A stretch of DNA of 10,529 nucleotides, taken from NCBI GenBank assembly GCA_025602915.1, contig JAHLJZ010000193.1, forward strand, positions 1 to 10,529. The letters are read 5' to 3'. Source of the DNA: Paraphysoderma sedebokerense (taxonomy: Eukaryota; Blastocladiomycota; Physodermatomycetes; Physodermatales; Physodermataceae). The notes under the pieces were generated by a model. It was not told the origin of the DNA, made no database searches, and was given only the letters and a program-made list of their open reading frames with translations. The translations under genes were made by a program, and so were the position numbers. Shown piece by piece: positions 7,076-10,529 of this stretch. The first letter of the stretch is position 1. Each line of letters starts with the position of its first letter.

Positions 7076-7879
7076 ATAACAATATTAGATTTCTATTTAT
7101 ATATTCCATGACACTGTTGCCGAATTCCTAAGAAATAAAAAATTCATTTTTATTCAAATCATATCCCGCGGCTTCACCTCAGTTATATGGGGTAAAACTA
7201 AGAACTATCTTCCCACCGTACTTCAACGCAATAGTTAATCCTTGAACCAAGGCTAATGTAACAGATTGTGGACACTTACTACCAGCTGGCAACATCAATA
7301 CTAAAGCAGTATAAATTTTCTGAAACAAAATGCACACTAGTACTGGGAATGCACGAAAGGGGGCTCAATTTGCAATCTAAAGAAAGAATATTTCGTTCGA
7401 ACTTGTTATTGCTAACTTTCCTTTCCGACTGAGATATTATTGTGTTTGACCATAATAGGCCGACAAGAGCGAGGAATCAATATAGCCAAATAAATAAAAA
7501 GTAAGAATGGTCTAATTAGATCGAGGTGTTAAAATAATCGTCATGAACACTATAATATACCTTTGATTCTAGCCGCTTCAATCGCTTAATTTTTCGTATG
7601 CTTATTTTCCGGGCCATCCAGTTTGTCCCGCCTTCGATGGTGGGCCGAAAGCCCTGAAGCTTCACAGAGAATTGCTTTTAGACAATGAATAGCAATAAGT
7701 GAAACGTCTCTAATTTTTTGCACATTATTAAGTGCTTGTATTGACGAGTATTGTTAATTTGTATGAATGAAACTCTTGCTAGGGCTTGCTTCATTGCAAT
7801 TGATCGCGCCACCAGCGAGACGCCATGTTCGAAATTGACTACACGAGCTTGTTACTCTGAACACGATTAATGATGCATT
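7076..7879. other. Intergenic region between HSF genes C and D
   Basis: No complete gene is supported. It starts with the gene C 3' flank and poly(A) signal. On the minus strand, 7179-7319 is open for 46 codons behind a good splice acceptor and has a helicase-like look (see findings). Another minus-strand open frame without a recognised domain spans about 7520-7682. A short GC-rich patch lies at 7610-7665 and includes GGGC-CGAAA-GCCC and a GAAGCTTC pair. The rest is AT-rich and featureless. Confidence 0.45.
7134..7139 (+). terminator. Poly(A) signal AATAAA after HSF gene C
   Basis: AATAAA lies 58 bp after the gene C stop codon in an AT-rich stretch. It is the best match to a cleavage/polyadenylation signal behind any of the four HSF genes. 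Confidence 0.4.
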
Positions 7880-7886
7880 TATATAA
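7880..7886 (+). promoter_or_regulatory. Candidate TATA box (TATATAA) of HSF gene D
   Basis: TATATAA lies 71 bp upstream of Met 7951 but downstream of the earlier in-frame ATG at 7870. If this is the working TATA box, transcription starts after 7870 and the protein must begin at 7951. The matching 73-bp distance in gene B supports this reading. Confidence 0.42.
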
Positions 7887-7950
7887 CCTGTCCCGCGGGT
7901 TACACCTTTCAATTAAATTTGAATTCCCGGTTTTGTTGATAGCACCCAAT

Positions 7951-9047
7951 ATGAAACAAGAACAGCATCACATTCCGCTAACTGAGGGAAATCGTTTCAT
8001 GCCGCCAATCATTGGTAGTTTATCAATGCCTTTGCAGAACCCTCCGGATATTTCAATCTCAGCAGCAATGAATCTATACGACCCAAATCTTCATGTATCG
8101 ACCCAGTTGACTGGTAGTTTTGCAGCTATTAATCAAAATTCAGGTTCACCCACTCCGCACCTTTGCCCGTCCCCTGACTCTAGTCCGCATTCGAACATGA
8201 CAGAGGAGCATCTGATCAATACAGTTCACGAAGAAACAAACAATTCAAGCACTTTCGTTCATAAATTATTTCGGTGTGTATTTAATTGTTCGTTAATCTC
8301 GCTTTTTCAAGCTTAGTCATAGGATGAGATCAGTAATCTGGAGCCCAAATATATAGTTGGGGTTAAAAGCCAACTGAAATTCTAGCCATTGTGTAAATCC
8401 TTGTGAACTAATTGATTCTGTTATTTTTAGAATGGTCAACGACGAAGAATATCAGCATCTAATTTGCTGGGGTGGAAGTGGAAATTCCTTCGTTGTCAAG
8501 AATGTATCGATATTTTCAAAAGACATGTTACCAAAATATTTCAGACATAACAATTTTAGAAGTTTCGTAAGGCAGCTGAATTTGTAGGTTAAAATTTTTA
8601 GCCTTTTCTTTCCATCACCAGCACTAATGTTATCCTTTCGTACATTTTAGCTATGGTTTTCAAAAAGTTAACAAATCCGTTCAAAATGCTAGCGGCATGA
8701 CTCTCTTGGAAACATCAGAGACCCGTGAATTTTTCCATCCCTACTTCCTGTTTAACCGGCCCGACTTACTCGATCAAATCAAACGCAAAAAAGACAACGA
8801 AGTAAACAAGAACACCGAACCGGATGACATGGTCGTGACGGTGTCGATACTGCGACAAAAGAATGTACAGCTGATGAGTCGTGTTCAGCAGCTGGAACAA
8901 AAGTTGGAATTCATCATTAAAGATCTATATAGGCAAAGAGAGGTTTGCCAAACTTTGCAACAACTAGTGGGGGTACAGAACCTAGAAAATTCAAATCTAG
9001 GGAGTTATTCGGATGTAGATGTCCATTTTCCACTAGAGATGTTATAG
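7951..9047 (+). CDS. HSF-type DNA-binding transcription factor, tandem copy D
   Basis: Exons are 7951-8273, 8431-8583 and 8651-9047, giving 290 residues. An in-frame ATG at 7870 would add 27 residues, but the TATA box at 7880 argues for 7951 (MKQEQHHIPL, which resembles MQDQKQLQF of copy A). The N-terminus is Ser/Pro-rich with MPP and several S-P/T-P sites (GSPTPHLCPSPDSSPHSN). The HSF domain (about 102-205) reads FVHKLFRMV, LICWGGSGNSFVV, FSKDMLPKYFRHNNF, then RSFVRQLNFYGFQK and EFFHPYFLFNRPDLLDQIKRKK. An Arg sits just before SFVRQLN where A and B have Thr. The coiled coil (VSILRQKNVQLMSRVQQLE) ends in KDLYRQREVCQTLQQLVGV, followed by an extra acidic/aromatic tail of about 22 residues that the other copies lack. 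The donors are GTGTGT and GTAGGT; the acceptors are TTAG type. It is the most downstream copy, convergent with the SKT5-like gene. Confidence 0.87.
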
Positions 9048-9285
9048 CCATTATAGCCGATATTTAAATTGCTTACGTGATACTCGGGTGTCACTTCATA
9101 CCATTTTCAACCTGTAAATACTGATTTTTCAAACGAAATACAAATTCACTCATCTTCAAAAACCAATTCTGACTGGGGTGAATAACCCTTCACTTAAAAT
9201 CATTTCATTTCAACCAGGAATTTAAATACCAAGTACCACCTTGGAAAGTATTAATCTTCTAGCTCCCCACTCTTTCGTCTGAACT

Positions 9286-9400
9286 CGATCTAAAAATCTT
9301 GAAATCAAAGTTGAGAAATTATACAAAGAAGCCAAACGCTACCTTGACGCATTTGGAGGTATTACACGACGCTTCCTTGTCTAAAATTTTGTATGGCAAT
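9286..9400 (+). pseudogene. Fragment resembling a BAR-domain protein (Rvs161/Hob3-like), broken
   Basis: The frame beginning at 9298 reads LEIKVEKLYKEAK followed by RYLDAFGGIT. This matches the pattern at the start of BAR domains of amphiphysin-type proteins, typically LE.KVEKL.KEAK.YLDA..AMT. The frame is closed by a TGA just upstream and a TAA at 9382. Beyond that stop, another frame reads KILYGN (9383-9400), like the family's ID.FYGD, but the distance is shorter than in an intact gene. Just upstream another frame reads SELDLK, which also fits the family with a frameshift. It therefore looks like a decayed exon-sized piece with indels. No flanking exons or splice sites make it a working gene. 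The match was made by eye and should be treated as tentative. Confidence 0.42.
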
Positions 9401-9474
9401 CAATTTACGATATTATTATGATAGACACTTTATCAGCTTCATTTTTCTACACAACCCTGATGTTACAAGTAATC

Positions 9475-9480
9475 TTTATT
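9475..9480 (-). terminator. Poly(A) signal (AATAAA on minus strand) of the SKT5-like gene
   Basis: TTTATT on the plus strand reads AATAAA on the minus strand, about 125 bp past the SKT5-like stop codon at 9603-9605. Confidence 0.35.
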
Positions 9481-9602
9481 AAAACATTTAATTGCTCTAA
9501 CGTTGGTAATCAATAAACCTTTCCAGCTTCCATAAAATTCAAAACCAGGTAACCCGTAATATAACACTCTCATAAGCAAGGCTACAATTTGACGAAAAAT
9601 AA

Positions 9603-10529
9603 CTACATAATCACACAATCGCTATCGTTTCCATTTCTTATCGGTTTTTCATTTCTTAAGGCTTTACCATATTTTTTGAGTTCTTGTAACCGCTGCATTG
9701 CTTTCCGATTTCCTTGTGCAGCAGCTCTGAGGAAGGGGAAAACATGGGAACTTTTAGTTGAAGTGATCGAAAGAGGAATAAAGGAGAATTATATTTACCG
9801 CTGGTACCATCGTCTTGCTTCATCTAAAGATTGGGGCACGCCGATACCCATTTCAGAATAGTATCCGACAGCTATAGTAAAAAAGCACACAAGAGAATTA
9901 AAATGACACAACCGACAGAAAACAAGTCGGGACACGGCGAACATACCATATTCTGCTTTACTCAGACCCTTGTCTGCCGCTTTTCTGGCCCATGCATATG
10001 CCTGTTCGTCACTTTGGCGTAATATTCCTTCACAACCCGTCAGATACCACCCACTCAAAGCTAATTCTGCCTCTGGATGACCTTGTTCCGCCGCTCTTGA
10101 ATACCATGCTAAACTTCTAGCAGGGTCATTCGCGCATGTCAGCGTCCCGTGCTCATAACACAATCCCATTTTATACTGACTAGGTGCGTAACCTAATTGC
10201 GCTGCTTGAGTAAACAGTTCTCTTGCGTACGCTTCGTCGGGTATAACGCTGGGGACTCCAGGTTTTTCATATATCAATCCTAACTCATGTAACGCATGAG
10301 GATTCGACTCATCCGATACCGCTGCTGCTCTCTTTAACCAAGTAATCGCTTCCCTCGGATTTTGAGGACACCCGAGTAACCCGTTAAGCAATATTAACCC
10401 AAATTTATACATAGCAGGCGGGTCACCCAGTGCAGCGGCTTTGCGATAGAACTCTCTAGCTCTTGCTGAATCTCTTTTGGTTCCAGCGCCGACATCATAG
10501 CAGACTCCAACTCGATAAGTAGCTGACGG
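9603..10529 (-). CDS. SKT5: SKT5/Chs4-like chitin synthase activator, Sel1-repeat protein (5' end outside window)
   Basis: The visible exons on the minus strand are 10529-9947, 9871-9799 and 9726-9603, giving 259 residues up to a TAG. Introns are 9946-9872 (GTATGT...ATAG) and 9798-9727 (GTAAAT...TCAG). Removing them restores AEYAVGYYSEMGIGV and RWYQRAAAQGNRKAM, both strongly family-like. Six Sel1-type repeats of about 36 residues run from residue 3 to about 225, with signatures such as YRVGVCYDVGAGTKRD, GLLGCPQNPREAITWLKRAA and EAYAWARKAADKGLSKAEY. Sel1/TPR-like repeats form helical scaffolds. In yeast Skt5/Chs4 activates and helps localise chitin synthase III at the bud neck and is farnesylated at a C-terminal CaaX box. 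This protein ends in CVIM, a good farnesylation box, so membrane attachment is expected. The tail between the repeats and CaaX is short and basic/polar. The N-terminal part is missing only because the window ends. Confidence 0.88.

Larger units (their letters stand above)
9048..9602. other. Convergent intergenic region between HSF gene D and the SKT5-like gene
   Basis: No intact gene is supported. It carries the 3' flanks of both convergent genes. At about 9286-9400 there is a short BAR-domain-like fragment on the plus strand (listed separately), and at 9475-9480 a minus-strand AATAAA for the SKT5-like gene. The rest is AT-rich and featureless. Confidence 0.5.

Noticed and set aside
9589-9861. 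90-codon plus-strand open frame opposite the SKT5-like 3' end
   Set aside because: It is antisense to two SKT5-like exons and an intron, and the minus-strand reading has strong family similarity.

Overview
The window looks like nuclear DNA of a filamentous fungus. The evidence is many short spliceosomal introns (about 60-160 nt, GT...AG), a pyrimidine-rich TATA-containing promoter, fungal-type HSF DNA-binding domains, and an SKT5/Chs4-type chitin synthase activator with a C-terminal CaaX box. The moderately AT-rich composition and intron-dense genes would suit an early-diverging (Mucoromycota-like) lineage, but that is inference and I cannot name a species.

Layout: (1) 339-1076 (+), a five-exon TMEM14 (UPF0136) family membrane protein, with a TATA box, a CCAAT box and a perfect TGACGTCA site upstream. 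(2) 1963-9047 (+), the centrepiece: four tandem, same-strand paralogues (here called A to D) of a short heat-shock-factor-type transcription factor. All have the same structure: exon 1 encodes a Ser/Thr/Pro-rich N-terminus ending in the first DBD helix (FVHKLYR or FAQKLFR); exon 2 is exactly 153 nt in every copy and carries the core DBD with the recognition helix; exon 3 carries the wing, the DRPDLL motif and a coiled coil that runs close to the C-terminus. Both introns sit at the same codon positions and are phase 2 in all four. (3) 9603-10529 (-), the 3' part of a convergent SKT5/CHS4-like gene with six Sel1 repeats in three visible exons and a terminal CVIM; its 5' end lies outside the window.

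The spacers between the HSF genes are about 0.9-1.2 kb. They hold candidate promoter elements, some inverted repeats and several short protein-like fragments that may be relics: BAR-domain-like at 9286-9400, WD40-like at 5057-5146 and helicase-like at 7179-7319. The first is the most convincing and the others are weak.

The most interesting system is the HSF array. A, B and D keep a C-terminal DLYRQR...LQ.L.G signature after the coiled coil, while C has lost it. D and C carry substitutions in the recognition helix. None of the four has a C-terminal region large enough for a classical HSF activation domain. This suggests a locally expanded family that may form homo- and hetero-oligomers with diverging DNA targets. 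All exon boundaries were read by eye from splice consensus, frame and family similarity; no alignment or transcript data were available.
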